Below are positions 15,970 through 25,223 of a stretch of 46,083 nucleotides of DNA, one piece after another. Where the stretch lies: the NCBI GenBank assembly GCA_015068825.1, contig SVJU01000016.1, positions 1-46,083 on the forward strand, given 5' to 3'. Under the pieces are notes generated by a model. The model had not been told where the DNA came from. It saw only the letters and a list, made by a program, of their open reading frames with translations, and ran no database searches. Position 1 is the stretch's first letter; each line of letters starts with the position of its first letter. Both the position numbers and the translations under genes were made by a program. Source of the stretch: Oscillospiraceae bacterium (lineage in GTDB: Bacteria > Bacillota > Clostridia > UMGS1810).

Positions 15970-16680
15970 ATGCAAATTTTTAAAAGTTTAAGTATTTATG
16001 TTTTTTGCATCTTTATAATTGTAATTTCATTATTTATTAATATATCAAATGTTTCTTTTTCAAAAGAAACTCTCGCCACACCTTTAGCCGGAAGGGTAGT
16101 TGTGCTTGATGCAGGTCATGGAGCGCCTGATGGGGGTGCTGTTGGAATAAGCGGAACACTTGAAAAGGATATTAACTTATCTATTACAAAAAAATTGCAG
16201 TCTCTTTTTGAAAAAACAGGTACTTATGTAATTTTGACAAGAAGTGATGATAATAATATTTCTCCTGGTAAAAGTGGAAGAATAAGAGATATCAAGCGGG
16301 GAGATTTAAAGGCTCGTAAAGATTACCGTGACAATTCGGGTGCAGATTTGTTTTTAAGCATACATATGAACAAATTCCCTGAAGAAAAATACAAAGGAGC
16401 ACAGGTTTTTTATTCAAAATCGCCCGATAAAAGTAAAATCCTTGGCGAAACAATACAAAATTCTTTAAAAGAAAATCTTGATATAAATAACAATCGTATT
16501 GCAAAGTGTGCTGATAATTCAATTTACATATTAAAAGACAGCCAAATTCCGTCAGTAATAGTAGAGTGTGGTTTTTTGTCAAATTATGAAGAAGAAAAGC
16601 TTTTAAAAGATGATAACTATCAGGAAAAAATTGCGTGGGCAATTTATCTTGGTGTTTTACAATATTTTGAAAATTTATAA
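15970..16680 (+). CDS. cwlD: N-acetylmuramoyl-L-alanine amidase, CwlD-like
   Basis: Zinc amidase that cleaves the stem peptide from muramic acid. CwlD does this during spore cortex formation as the first step to muramic-delta-lactam. ATG 15970 follows AAGAGGTG at five bases and gives 236 residues, close to Bacillus CwlD. A frame extending to a TTG at 15940 is rejected. There is an N-terminal export helix, then Amidase_3 motifs: VVVLDAGHGAPDGGAVG (zinc His), the metal-ligand Glu in LEKDINLSI, DLFLSIHMNKFP (zinc His) and the catalytic PSVIVECGFLSN. Sporulation use fits the nearby spoIIR and spoVB. Confidence 0.88.
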   Translation: MQIFKSLSIYVFCIFIIVISLFINISNVSFSKETLATPLAGRVVVLDAGHGAPDGGAVGISGTLEKDINLSITKKLQSLFEKTGTYVILTRSDDNNISPGKSGRIRDIKRGDLKARKDYRDNSGADLFLSIHMNKFPEEKYKGAQVFYSKSPDKSKILGETIQNSLKENLDINNNRIAKCADNSIYILKDSQIPSVIVECGFLSNYEEEKLLKDDNYQEKIAWAIYLGVLQYFENL

Positions 16681-16705
16681 TAAAAACAATCTGGAGGTAC
16701 AAAAG

Positions 16706-18526
16706 ATGAGTAAAGGTAATATTAAAGTAAATACCGATAATTTAATGCCTATTATTAAAAAATGGCTTTATTCGGACAAGGATATTTATTTAAGAGAAAT
16801 TGTTTCAAATGCGCAGGATGCCATTATGAAACTAAAAAAATTAAATGCTATAGGCGAGGCTGATGTTAAAGAAGCTGAATACAGAATTGATGTAATTTTA
16901 AACAAAACACAAAAAACAATCAAGGTTTGCGATAATGGTATTGGTATGACAGAAGATGAAGTTGAAAAATATATCAATCAGGTTGCTTTTTCGGGTGCAG
17001 AAGATTTTATTGCAAAATACGAAAACTCTAAAGATAAAGAAGGTCAGATTATAGGTCATTTCGGTCTTGGATTTTATTCTGCATTTATGGTATCTCAAAA
17101 AGTTGAAATTGATACTTTATCTTATAAAGAGGGTTCAAAAGCTGTTCACTGGGAAAGTGACGGCGGTGCTGAGTATGATATATCAGAAGGAACAAAAGAA
17201 ACAAGAGGTACCGTTATTACAATGCACCTTAATGAAGATAGTTTGGAATTTAACGATATTATCGAACTTAGAAAAACACTTATTAAATATTGCGGATTTT
17301 TGCCTATAAATATTTATTTAATTGATGAAGAAAAAGAAGTTAAAGAGGGAGAAGAAATAAAAGAAACTCCTATTAACGATACAAATCCATTGTGGCTTAA
17401 AAATCCAAATGAGTGCACAGATGAAGATTATAAAAGCTTTTATTCAAAAGTGTTTATGGATTTTAACGAACCACTTTTCTGGATACACCTTAATGTTGAT
17501 TTTCCGTTTAATTTAAAGGGTATTTTGTATTTCCCGAAATTAAACCACGAGCTTCAGAGCATTGAAGGTCAGATTAAGCTTTATAATAATCAGGTATTTA
17601 TTGCCGATAATATAAAAGAAGTAATTCCTGAATATTTAATGCTTTTAAAAGGTGTTATAGATTGCCCTGATCTTCCTCTTAATGTGTCAAGAAGCTTTTT
17701 ACAGAATGATGGTTATGTAACAAAGGTTTCAAATCACATCATCAAAAAAGTTGCAGACAAGCTTTCAGGGCTATTTAAAACAGAAAAAGAAAAATACGAA
17801 AAATACTGGGATGATATTAATCCATTTGTTAAATACGGTTGCCTTCGTGATGAAAAATTCTATGACAGAGTAAAAGATATTCTTTTATTTAAGGATATTG
17901 AAGGAAATTATAAAACCTTAAAGGATTTTGAAAGTGAAGAAACAAAAGAGGTTTATTATGTAACCGATAAAGATGCACAGATGCAGTACATTGAAATTTT
18001 AAAACAGGAAAATATAACACCTGTTCTTTTGTGCGATATGATAGATAATCACTTTGTAAGCTTTTTGGAGTATAAAATTTCTGAAATTAAATTCAAAAGA
18101 GTAGATTCTTTTATAGGTGACAGTTTAAAAGATAACATTGAAAGTGAAGAAGAAATCAAAGCTAAAATAACCGATATATTTAAAAATATTGTTGGCGAAA
18201 ACATAAAAATTGAAGTATCACCTTTAAAATCAGAAGATGTAACTGCACTTTTTGTTTTATCTGAAGAAGAAAGAAGAATGCAGGAAATGGCAAAGATGTT
18301 TGGAAATATGGCATTTAATGCACCAAATCCAAATGAAACATTTGTTGTAAACAGTAAAAATGCGCTTGTTAAAAAGATTATCGAAACTGAAGATAATGAA
18401 ATTAAAGAGCTTCTGGCAAAACAGGTTTACGATATGGCACGTCTTTCTCATAAAACACTTTCTGGTGATGATATGACTGCATTTATAAAAAGAAGTAACG
18501 AGCTACTTATAAAACTTGCAAAATAA
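16706..18526 (+). CDS. htpG: Molecular chaperone HtpG (Hsp90)
   Basis: Cytosolic ATP-dependent chaperone dimer. ATG 16706 with GGAGG nine bases upstream gives 606 residues, in line with short clostridial HtpG. A longer frame back to 16610 overlaps cwlD and has no ribosome site. The GHKL ATPase motifs are clear: YLREIVSNAQDAI (the Mg-binding Asn is kept, with AQDA where SSDA is common), VCDNGIGMT and GHFGLGFYSAFM. The middle domain has the catalytic-loop region PDLPLNVSRSFLQND. The dimerisation region lies at the C-terminus. Confidence 0.95.
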   Translation: MSKGNIKVNTDNLMPIIKKWLYSDKDIYLREIVSNAQDAIMKLKKLNAIGEADVKEAEYRIDVILNKTQKTIKVCDNGIGMTEDEVEKYINQVAFSGAEDFIAKYENSKDKEGQIIGHFGLGFYSAFMVSQKVEIDTLSYKEGSKAVHWESDGGAEYDISEGTKETRGTVITMHLNEDSLEFNDIIELRKTLIKYCGFLPINIYLIDEEKEVKEGEEIKETPINDTNPLWLKNPNECTDEDYKSFYSKVFMDFNEPLFWIHLNVDFPFNLKGILYFPKLNHELQSIEGQIKLYNNQVFIADNIKEVIPEYLMLLKGVIDCPDLPLNVSRSFLQNDGYVTKVSNHIIKKVADKLSGLFKTEKEKYEKYWDDINPFVKYGCLRDEKFYDRVKDILLFKDIEGNYKTLKDFESEETKEVYYVTDKDAQMQYIEILKQENITPVLLCDMIDNHFVSFLEYKISEIKFKRVDSFIGDSLKDNIESEEEIKAKITDIFKNIVGENIKIEVSPLKSEDVTALFVLSEEERRMQEMAKMFGNMAFNAPNPNETFVVNSKNALVKKIIETEDNEIKELLAKQVYDMARLSHKTLSGDDMTAFIKRSNELLIKLAK

Positions 18527-18539
18527 GTAAGGTGATAAA

Positions 18540-19712
18540 ATGAATAATTTTGAGTTTTTAACTCCCACAAAAGTATTTTTTGGTAAAGATACTCATTATG
18601 AAGTGGGCAAAATTATAAAAGAATACGGTTTTAAAAATATTTTACTTCATTACGGAAAACAAAGTATTAAAAAAACAGGGCTATATGATGATGTTGTAAA
18701 ATCGCTTAATGAAAATGGCATAAAATTCATAGAACTTGCGGGTGTTGAGCCAAATCCTAAAATGACACTTGTTAAAGAAGGAGTAAAGATATGCCGTGAG
18801 AATAAAATTGATTTTATATTAGCGGTTGGCGGCGGGTCTGTAATAGATTCTGCAAAGGTTATTGCAGACAGCATTTTTTATGATGGCGAAATATGGGATT
18901 TTTTTGAAAGAAAATCAGCTCCCAAAAAAACTTTAAAAGTGGGTACTATATTAACAATCAGTGCATCGGGCAGCGAAATGAGTGATTCTGCGGTAATAAC
19001 AAACGAAGACGGCATAAAAAGGGGATGCTCTTATCCTTGTCACAGACCGCTTTTTTCTATACTGAATCCCTCTCTTACTTTTTCTGTTAATAAATATCAG
19101 ACTGCGTGCGGTATTGTGGATATTATGATGCATACAATGGAAAGATATTTTTCACTTCCTACAAATTTGCCGCTTACTGATTCTATTGGCGAAAGTATTA
19201 TAAAAAATACAATAGATGCAGGAAAGGTTGCATACGAAAATCCAAGCGATTATAATGCCAGAGCAACACTTATGTGGGCGGGAGCGCTTTCGCACAATTC
19301 ACTTACCGGAATGGGTAAAAAAGTATTTATGCCGTGTCATCAGATGGAGCACGAAATAAGCGGTATGTACGATTTTGTAACTCATGGTGCAGGGCTTGCT
19401 ACTGTTTGGCCTGCATGGGCTAAATATGTATATAAAAATGATATTGATAAATTTAACCGATACGCAAAAAATGTATGGGGAATAGAGGTGGACTTGGATA
19501 ATCCACAAAAAAGCGCCTATGAAGGTATAATCGCAACAGAAAACTTTTTTAAATCAATCGGTATGCCAACTACGCTTTCTGAGCTTGGTATTGACGATAA
19601 AAATTTAAGAGAGCTTTCAAAAAGATGTACTTTTTATGGAAAAAGAATTCTTCCGGGTATAGTTGAGCTTGATGAGGATAAAATATTTGATATTTACAAT
19701 TTAATGAAGTAA
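18540..19712 (+). CDS. Iron-containing alcohol dehydrogenase, butanol dehydrogenase type
   Basis: Reduces aldehydes such as butyraldehyde to alcohols with NAD(P)H in fermentation. The 390 residues match the BdhA/YqhD branch. The N-terminus FEFLTPTKVFFGKDTHYEVG is typical. The nucleotide-binding motif is AVGGGSVIDSAK, followed by LTISASGSEMSD. Iron ligands are the Asp and His of GIVDIMMHTMERYF and two His in MPCHQMEHEISGMYDFVTHGAG. The start is 14 bases after htpG, behind AAGGTG. The exact substrate and cofactor preference are not visible. Confidence 0.9.
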   Translation: MNNFEFLTPTKVFFGKDTHYEVGKIIKEYGFKNILLHYGKQSIKKTGLYDDVVKSLNENGIKFIELAGVEPNPKMTLVKEGVKICRENKIDFILAVGGGSVIDSAKVIADSIFYDGEIWDFFERKSAPKKTLKVGTILTISASGSEMSDSAVITNEDGIKRGCSYPCHRPLFSILNPSLTFSVNKYQTACGIVDIMMHTMERYFSLPTNLPLTDSIGESIIKNTIDAGKVAYENPSDYNARATLMWAGALSHNSLTGMGKKVFMPCHQMEHEISGMYDFVTHGAGLATVWPAWAKYVYKNDIDKFNRYAKNVWGIEVDLDNPQKSAYEGIIATENFFKSIGMPTTLSELGIDDKNLRELSKRCTFYGKRILPGIVELDEDKIFDIYNLMK

Positions 19713-19721
19713 CCGTTAATT

Positions 19722-19751
19722 TCGGCAGAAAACATATTCTGCCGATTTTTT
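19722..19751 (+). terminator. Rho-independent terminator after the alcohol dehydrogenase gene
   Basis: TCGGCAGAA (19722-19730) pairs with TTCTGCCGA (19737-19745), loop of six, then TTTTTTA. Confidence 0.85.
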
Positions 19752-19785
19752 ATGCAAAAAATTCTGTATATTTTCAATTTATGTA

Positions 19786-19814
19786 TTGCATAAATTAATA
19801 AAAAAGTGTATAAT
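19786..19814 (+). promoter_or_regulatory. Promoter of nadK-argR-recN
   Basis: TTGCAT (19786-19791), 17 bases, TATAAT (19809-19814), right after the preceding terminator and 35 bases before the nadK start. Confidence 0.7.
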
Positions 19815-19848
19815 TTTATTATCTATAAAGTTTTTGGGGACTGATATA

Positions 19849-20709
19849 ATGAAAACAGTTGCGCTTTTATCAAATCAGCGAAAGGATAAAGATTTTATCA
19901 TTGCCAGAAAGGTATTTGAAATTTTAAAAGAAAATTTTCAGATTATAAGCAGTGCCGATATGAAAATAGACGGTATAAAATATGTAACAGAAGCCGAGCT
20001 TTTAAACAGTGCGGATGCTGTTATAGTGCTTGGCGGTGATGGAACAATAATAAGAACTTCAAGAATGGTATGTAAAAAAAATATTCCAATACTTGGTATA
20101 AATATGGGACATCTTGGGTTTTTGGCAGAAATCGAAAAATCTAATCTTGAAAGATATCTTAAAAAGTTTATCGACGGAAAATATACATTTGAAAAACGAT
20201 GCATGCTTTATGCATGTGTTGAAAGAAATGGTCAGAAAATTGCAAAATTCAATGCGCTTAATGATGTTGTTATTTCGTGCACATCGTTTAAAAGAATGGT
20301 TGATTTGGAGCTTTTTGTGGATAATGTTAAAATTAACGAATACTCTGCCGATGGAGTTATACTTTCAACTCCAACAGGCTCAACTGCATATTCTCTTTCT
20401 GCAGGTGGTCCTGTTATAGACAGCTCGCTTGATGTAACTGTAATAACACCTATTTGTCCGCATCTTTTAGCAGTCCGTCCTGTAATAGTACCAAGCGAAA
20501 AAACCATAAAGGTAAGAATTAAAGAAAAAACAAACAGACACTCAATGCTTACAATAGACGGACAGGAAGGTTTTGACCTTGAGCATGGAGATGTTATTAA
20601 AGTAACAAATTCAAATTATAAAACTACACTTATTAAGCTTTCAGATAAAAGCTTTTATGATGTTCTTAAATATAAATTGTCTGAAAAACCTAAAAAGAAT
20701 GATTTTTAA
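19849..20709 (+). CDS. nadK: NAD kinase
   Basis: Phosphorylates NAD to NADP. ATG 19849 is chosen because the promoter -35 lies at the start of the longer frame (19786). It gives 286 residues, the family norm. Motifs are VLGGDGTIIRT, LGINMGHLGFLAE, the catalytic-site segment STPTGSTAYSLSAGGPVI and the C-terminal TIDGQEG. First gene of the conserved clostridial nadK-argR-recN cluster. Confidence 0.95.
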   Translation: MKTVALLSNQRKDKDFIIARKVFEILKENFQIISSADMKIDGIKYVTEAELLNSADAVIVLGGDGTIIRTSRMVCKKNIPILGINMGHLGFLAEIEKSNLERYLKKFIDGKYTFEKRCMLYACVERNGQKIAKFNALNDVVISCTSFKRMVDLELFVDNVKINEYSADGVILSTPTGSTAYSLSAGGPVIDSSLDVTVITPICPHLLAVRPVIVPSEKTIKVRIKEKTNRHSMLTIDGQEGFDLEHGDVIKVTNSNYKTTLIKLSDKSFYDVLKYKLSEKPKKNDF

Positions 20710-20736
20710 TTAAGATGCGAAAGGAATTTTATTAAA

Positions 20737-21189
20737 ATGACAAAAAGCGAAAGACAAACTAAAATACTTGATATAATCGCAAATAATGTTATTTCTACTC
20801 AGGAGGAGCTTGTTAAAAGACTTAACGAAGAAGGATATAATGTTACACAGGCAACAACATCAAGAGATTTGCAGGAGTTAAGAATTACAAAATTAATGCT
20901 TTCTGATGGTACATACAAATATGCGGTTGCAAAGCTTCCGGAGATTAGTATAAACGAAAAAATGCGAACAGTTTTTACGCAGTGTTTAATGAGTGTTGAT
21001 TATGCAAATAACATTGTTGTTATAAAAACTTTTTCAGGAGCAGCTCAGGCGGTTGCTGCAGCTCTTGATTCTTTTGTGTGGGACGAAATAATTGGTTCTA
21101 TTGCAGGTGATGACACAATTATGGTAGTTGTAAGAAACGAAAAAAGTGCAAAACAGCTTGCGGTTAAATTATCAAGATATATTAAATAG
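20737..21189 (+). CDS. argR: Arginine repressor ArgR
   Basis: A 150-residue hexameric transcription factor that represses arginine synthesis genes when arginine binds. The N-terminal winged helix includes TQEELVKRLNEEGYNVTQAT followed by TSRDLQELRI. The C-terminal oligomerisation and arginine-binding domain ends with GSIAGDDTIMVVVRNEKSA, where the GDDT motif contacts arginine. It sits between nadK and recN, its usual place in Firmicutes. No clear Arg box pair was found in front of it. Confidence 0.95.
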   Translation: MTKSERQTKILDIIANNVISTQEELVKRLNEEGYNVTQATTSRDLQELRITKLMLSDGTYKYAVAKLPEISINEKMRTVFTQCLMSVDYANNIVVIKTFSGAAQAVAAALDSFVWDEIIGSIAGDDTIMVVVRNEKSAKQLAVKLSRYIK

Positions 21190-21201
21190 AGGTGCTGATA
21201 T

Positions 21202-22902
21202 ATGTTAACTCATTTAAGCATAAAAAACCTTGCGGTAATAGACAGTGCGCAAATTGATTTTACAAATGGTTTTAATATTTTAACAGGTGAAACAGGTGCT
21301 GGTAAATCTGTAATTATAAATTCTATAAATATCATAAAAGGTGAAAGATGCTCAAAGGACCTTATAAGAACAGGTCAGACAAGTGCCCGTGTTGATGCGA
21401 TTTTTGAAGTTTCGCCTTTTGTAAAACAAGAAATAGAAGAAAAGCTTGGTATTGAAATTGAAGATGATGAAGTTATGATTTCAAGAGAGTTTAATCTTGA
21501 AGGAAAGAATAATGTGCGCATTAATACAATTCCTATAACCACTTCAATTTTAAAAGAAATTGGTGAATCTTTAGTTAATATACATGGTCAGCACGATACA
21601 TCAAAGCTTCTTTATAAGAAAAATCATATTGCATTTTTAGATGAATTTGGTGGCGAAAATTTAAATAATATTTTTGAAGAATATAAAGCTATTCATACAA
21701 GGTACATAGAAGTAAAAGAAGAGCTTGAATCTCTTTCTGAAGATGAAAATGAAAAGGCAAGACGGCTTGATTTGTTAAAATATCAGATAGAAGAAATTGA
21801 AGTTGCAAATCTTTTGCCCGATGAAGAAGATGAACTTATTGAAAGACGCAATTTACTTGCCAATGCACAAAAAATTTCAAAGTGTGCTCTTTTAGCATTT
21901 GATTATCTTTATGATGGCGAAAATTGTCATTCTTCGGCACATGATAATATCTGGAATGCAATAAAGCAAATAGAAGAAATATCCGGCTTTAATGCACAGA
22001 TTGAAACAATTTTAAAAGAGCTTACCGATATTACATATGTTCTTTCGGATAATTCTCATGCACTTAAAAAGATTGCAGATAATCTTGATGCAGATGAATA
22101 TGAGCTTGCAAACATTGAGGAAAGACTTGACGAAATTTATAATTTAAAAAGAAAATACGGAAATTCAATTAATGATATTCTTGCTTATTTAAAAGATATA
22201 AAAAAAGAATATGAAGATATAGAAAATTCGGATGAAAGAATTAAAAAGCTTGAAGAAGAACTTAAAGAGCTTGAACTTAAGCGTTTAAAAAAAGCAACTG
22301 ATTTAACACTTTGCCGAAAGAAAAATGCAAAGATTTTAACAGAAAAAATACTTGATGAATTAAAAGATCTTGAAATGGCAAAAACCGTTTTTGAAGTTAA
22401 AATCGAAGATTGCGAATTTACATTAAACGGAAAAGATGATGTTGAATTTTTGATAAGTACAAATGTTGGCGAAATGCCAAAACCGCTTTCAAAAATCGCA
22501 TCAGGCGGTGAAATGTCAAGAATAATTCTTGCTATAAAAAGTGTTATTACAACTGAAAAATATGCAAATACCCTTATTTTTGATGAGGTTGACACGGGTG
22601 TCAGCGGAAAAACTGCTCAGAAAATAGGCGAAAAACTTTATGCAATGAGTAAGGATAATCAGGTTATCTGTATAACACATCTTTCGCAGATTGCGTCATT
22701 TGCAGATAATCATCTTTTTATAGAGAAAAAATCTGACGATGGAAGAACAGCAACTACTATTACACCACTTGATGAAGAAAGAAGAATTGATGAAATTGCA
22801 AGAATTTTAGGCGGTGAGGTTATAACCGACCTTACAAAAGAAAATGCAAAAGAACAGCTTGAAATGGCTAAGAATATAAAAGAAAAAACGGAGGGAAAAT
22901 AA
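21202..22902 (+). CDS. recN: DNA repair protein RecN
   Basis: SMC-like ATPase that acts early in double-strand break repair. The 566 residues show an N-terminal head with Walker A (LTGETGAGKSVIINSI), a QHDTSKLL segment, a central coiled coil rich in Glu and Lys (roughly residues 150-370), then the signature KIASGGEMSRIILAIK, Walker B (TLIFDEVDTGVSG) and the switch His in ICITHLSQIA. Length and layout are normal. The dCMP deaminase ATG follows its stop codon immediately. Confidence 0.96.
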   Translation: MLTHLSIKNLAVIDSAQIDFTNGFNILTGETGAGKSVIINSINIIKGERCSKDLIRTGQTSARVDAIFEVSPFVKQEIEEKLGIEIEDDEVMISREFNLEGKNNVRINTIPITTSILKEIGESLVNIHGQHDTSKLLYKKNHIAFLDEFGGENLNNIFEEYKAIHTRYIEVKEELESLSEDENEKARRLDLLKYQIEEIEVANLLPDEEDELIERRNLLANAQKISKCALLAFDYLYDGENCHSSAHDNIWNAIKQIEEISGFNAQIETILKELTDITYVLSDNSHALKKIADNLDADEYELANIEERLDEIYNLKRKYGNSINDILAYLKDIKKEYEDIENSDERIKKLEEELKELELKRLKKATDLTLCRKKNAKILTEKILDELKDLEMAKTVFEVKIEDCEFTLNGKDDVEFLISTNVGEMPKPLSKIASGGEMSRIILAIKSVITTEKYANTLIFDEVDTGVSGKTAQKIGEKLYAMSKDNQVICITHLSQIASFADNHLFIEKKSDDGRTATTITPLDEERRIDEIARILGGEVITDLTKENAKEQLEMAKNIKEKTEGK

Positions 22903-23394
22903 ATGAGCAAAAGACGGGATAAAATAAACTATTATCTTGATATTGCCGAGGCGGTTTCAAAAAGAGGAACGTGTTTAAGAAGAAATTACGGAAGTATTAT
23001 CGTAAAAAATGATGAAATCATTTCAACAGGCTATACAGGTGCACCACGAGGCAGAAAAAATTGTATTGATTTAGGATTTTGCATGCGTGAAAAACTTAAT
23101 ATTCCAAGAGGAGAAAGATATGAGCTTTGCAGAAGTGTTCATTCTGAGGCAAATGCCATAATTTCTGCAGAACGCTCAAAAATGCTTAATGCTACCCTGT
23201 ATCTTGTTGGTACAGACGCAAAAACGGGTGAGTTTGTAGAAAATGCATCATCCTGTTCAATGTGTAAAAGAATGATAATAAATGCAGGAATAAAAGAGGT
23301 TATTGTAAGAAGTAAAAAAGATGAATACAAAGTCGTTTCGGTTTCAGACTGGATTGAAAATGATGATTCATTATCAGGAGAAATGGGATATTGA
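22903..23394 (+). CDS. Deoxycytidylate (dCMP) deaminase family protein
   Basis: Zinc deaminase of 163 residues that converts dCMP to dUMP for thymidylate synthesis. Catalytic motif HSEANAI provides the zinc His and the catalytic Glu. The second zinc site is SSCSMCKRMI. An RRNYGSIIVKNDEIISTGY N-terminus and the extra Cys in CIDLGFCMRE fit the dCMP/ComEB group. Competence protein ComEB is a relative. It starts directly after recN with GAGGG as ribosome site, so it belongs to the same operon. Confidence 0.88.
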   Translation: MSKRRDKINYYLDIAEAVSKRGTCLRRNYGSIIVKNDEIISTGYTGAPRGRKNCIDLGFCMREKLNIPRGERYELCRSVHSEANAIISAERSKMLNATLYLVGTDAKTGEFVENASSCSMCKRMIINAGIKEVIVRSKKDEYKVVSVSDWIENDDSLSGEMGY

Positions 23395-23423
23395 TATTAT
23401 CACTTGCTTTTTTGGAGGCGTAA

Positions 23424-23891
23424 ATGATAAACATTGAACTGATTTTGTTTTTTTTAAAGTACTTTTTTGTAATACTCACATTTTTGTTTATTTCAAGTGT
23501 TATACGACTTATTTATCTTGATATAACAGATACATCAAGATATCTTTCGACAGTTGAAGAAGCATATGCGTACCTTAAACTTATAAATTTGAAAGAGGCT
23601 TTCAGTTTTAAGGTTTACGAAAGCTACGGAATAGGTGAAAGCACTACAATTGGCAGAAAAAGAAACTGTGATATAAGAATAAGCTGTCCTTATTTATCTA
23701 AAATGCACGCACGCATTTTTCTTTACAACAATAAATTCTATGTTGAGGATTTGGGCAGTACAAACGGCACTTTTGTAGGCAAGCATCAGGTACTTGAAAA
23801 GCCTGTAAGAATTAAAGACGGTGATAAGTTATCCTTTGGCGGATTGAGTTTTTTGTTCGTTGAGGTTTTTGAAGAGCCAGAGGAGGAATAA
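23424..23891 (+). CDS. Membrane-anchored FHA-domain protein
   Basis: A 155-residue protein with one N-terminal helix (about residues 5-27) and a C-terminal phosphothreonine-binding FHA domain. The domain is clear: TTIGRKRNCDIRI, the SKMHARI segment with the binding Ser and His, and DLGSTNGTFVG. It is set right before a SEDS glycosyltransferase gene, only five bases away. FHA proteins near SEDS genes are known in Gram-positives, where kinase signals control cell-wall synthesis. A Ser/Thr kinase gene is not in the window. Ribosome site GGAGG is good. Confidence 0.88.
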   Translation: MINIELILFFLKYFFVILTFLFISSVIRLIYLDITDTSRYLSTVEEAYAYLKLINLKEAFSFKVYESYGIGESTTIGRKRNCDIRISCPYLSKMHARIFLYNNKFYVEDLGSTNGTFVGKHQVLEKPVRIKDGDKLSFGGLSFLFVEVFEEPEEE

Positions 23892-23896
23892 AAATT

Positions 23897-25129
23897 ATGA
23901 CAAAGCTTAGAATAAAAAGTGTTGTATATTTATTCCTAATCAATATTATAGGTTTTTTAAGTGTGATTTTGTTAAATGATGATGTGCTGATAAAAGAAAA
24001 AATGGCATATTCGGCAATTGTTTTTTTTACTGCAGTAGTTTTAATTTATTCGCTTTTGCTCATTTTTAAAATGGGAGATGTATACCTTTATCTTCTGGCA
24101 ACATTTTTGGTAAGCATTGGTCTTATAATGCTTTTCAGACTTAATTTTGAAGAGTTTGGATATAAACAGACTGCGTGGTTTTTTATCGGCATAGGCTTGT
24201 TTTTGATATCGTATGTATTTATGCGGTTTATAAAAATATGGAATAAACTTTTGATTTTTTATGTCGTATGCACATTTTTGATATTTTTAATAACCCTTAT
24301 TTTCGGACAGAATATAAACGGGGCGAAAAACTGGATAAAACTTGGAGCTTTTTCAATTCAGCCTTCCGAAATAATAAAAATATTTTATGTATTTACTCTT
24401 GCGTGTTTTATATCTCATAAACATACAGAGGAGCATTTTTTTGAAAGAAAATATTTTTCATTTAAACTTGGCGATATTTTAATGTCAGCTTATGTTTATG
24501 CTTGTGTAGGATGTTTTGCAATACTAAATGAATGGGGAACAGCGCTTTTGTTCTTTTTAACATATTTTGTTGCAATGTTCATTTATGATAAAAGCTTAAA
24601 GCTTGTTTTTGTAAATGGTGTTATGTCGGCTTTTATCGGATTTCTTGGATATATGTTTACCGACCAGATTGCAACAAGAGTCAAGATTTGGATAAATCCG
24701 TGGAAGGATATGCAGGGCAAAGGCTATCAGATAACACAGTCTCTTTTTGCAATTGTAACAGGCGGATTTTTTGGAACAGGTCTTGGTAAGGGTGCGCCGT
24801 ATTCAATTCCGGAGAGCCATTCCGATTTTATTTTTTCTGCTATTTGCGAAGAAATGGGGCTTTTTATTGGTGTTGCAGTAATTATATCATATTTTATATT
24901 TGCATACAGAGGCGTGAAAATAGCACTTAAAACCAAAAACGATTTTTATAAGGCGTGTGCTATACTTTTAACAACAGTATTTGCATTTCAGACTTTTATA
25001 ATAATAGGCGGAGTTATAAAAATGATTCCTTTAACAGGAATTACACTTCCTTTTGTAAGCTATGGCGGAAGCTCTATTGTATCAAGCTTTATAATGCTTG
25101 GTATTATGGTTGCAATATCATCAAATTAA
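23897..25129 (+). CDS. SEDS-family peptidoglycan glycosyltransferase (FtsW/RodA/SpoVE type)
   Basis: A 410-residue polytopic protein that polymerises lipid II into glycan strands. Typical stretches are NGAKNWIKLGAFSIQPSEII, NEWGTALLFFLTY, the IWINPWKDMQGKGYQITQSL loop, FGTGLGKGAPYSIPESHSDF, FIFSAICEEMG and the C-terminal PLTGITLPFVSYGGSSI. SEDS enzymes work with a class B penicillin-binding protein, which often lies next door. Here none follows. Whether it serves elongation, division or spores cannot be decided from sequence. Confidence 0.93.
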   Translation: MTKLRIKSVVYLFLINIIGFLSVILLNDDVLIKEKMAYSAIVFFTAVVLIYSLLLIFKMGDVYLYLLATFLVSIGLIMLFRLNFEEFGYKQTAWFFIGIGLFLISYVFMRFIKIWNKLLIFYVVCTFLIFLITLIFGQNINGAKNWIKLGAFSIQPSEIIKIFYVFTLACFISHKHTEEHFFERKYFSFKLGDILMSAYVYACVGCFAILNEWGTALLFFLTYFVAMFIYDKSLKLVFVNGVMSAFIGFLGYMFTDQIATRVKIWINPWKDMQGKGYQITQSLFAIVTGGFFGTGLGKGAPYSIPESHSDFIFSAICEEMGLFIGVAVIISYFIFAYRGVKIALKTKNDFYKACAILLTTVFAFQTFIIIGGVIKMIPLTGITLPFVSYGGSSIVSSFIMLGIMVAISSN

Positions 25130-25145
25130 ATATTGTTTTTTAACC

Positions 25146-25184
25146 GAAAGCAAAATATTTTAGAATATTTTGCTTTCTTTTTTT
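25146..25184 (+). terminator. Rho-independent terminator after the SEDS gene
   Basis: GAAAGCAAAATATT (25146-25159) pairs with AATATTTTGCTTTC (25164-25177), loop TTAG, then seven T. Confidence 0.88.
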
Positions 25185-25223
25185 AGATAATATTCATATA
25201 AAACTATATTTTAAAGAGGTTAT

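Noticed and set aside
16610-16705. Longer N-terminus of HtpG, and similar extensions for NAD kinase (19786), CwlD (15940) and YetF (26140)
   Set aside because: These extensions overlap the previous gene or a promoter and lack ribosome sites. Family starts agree with the shorter choices.
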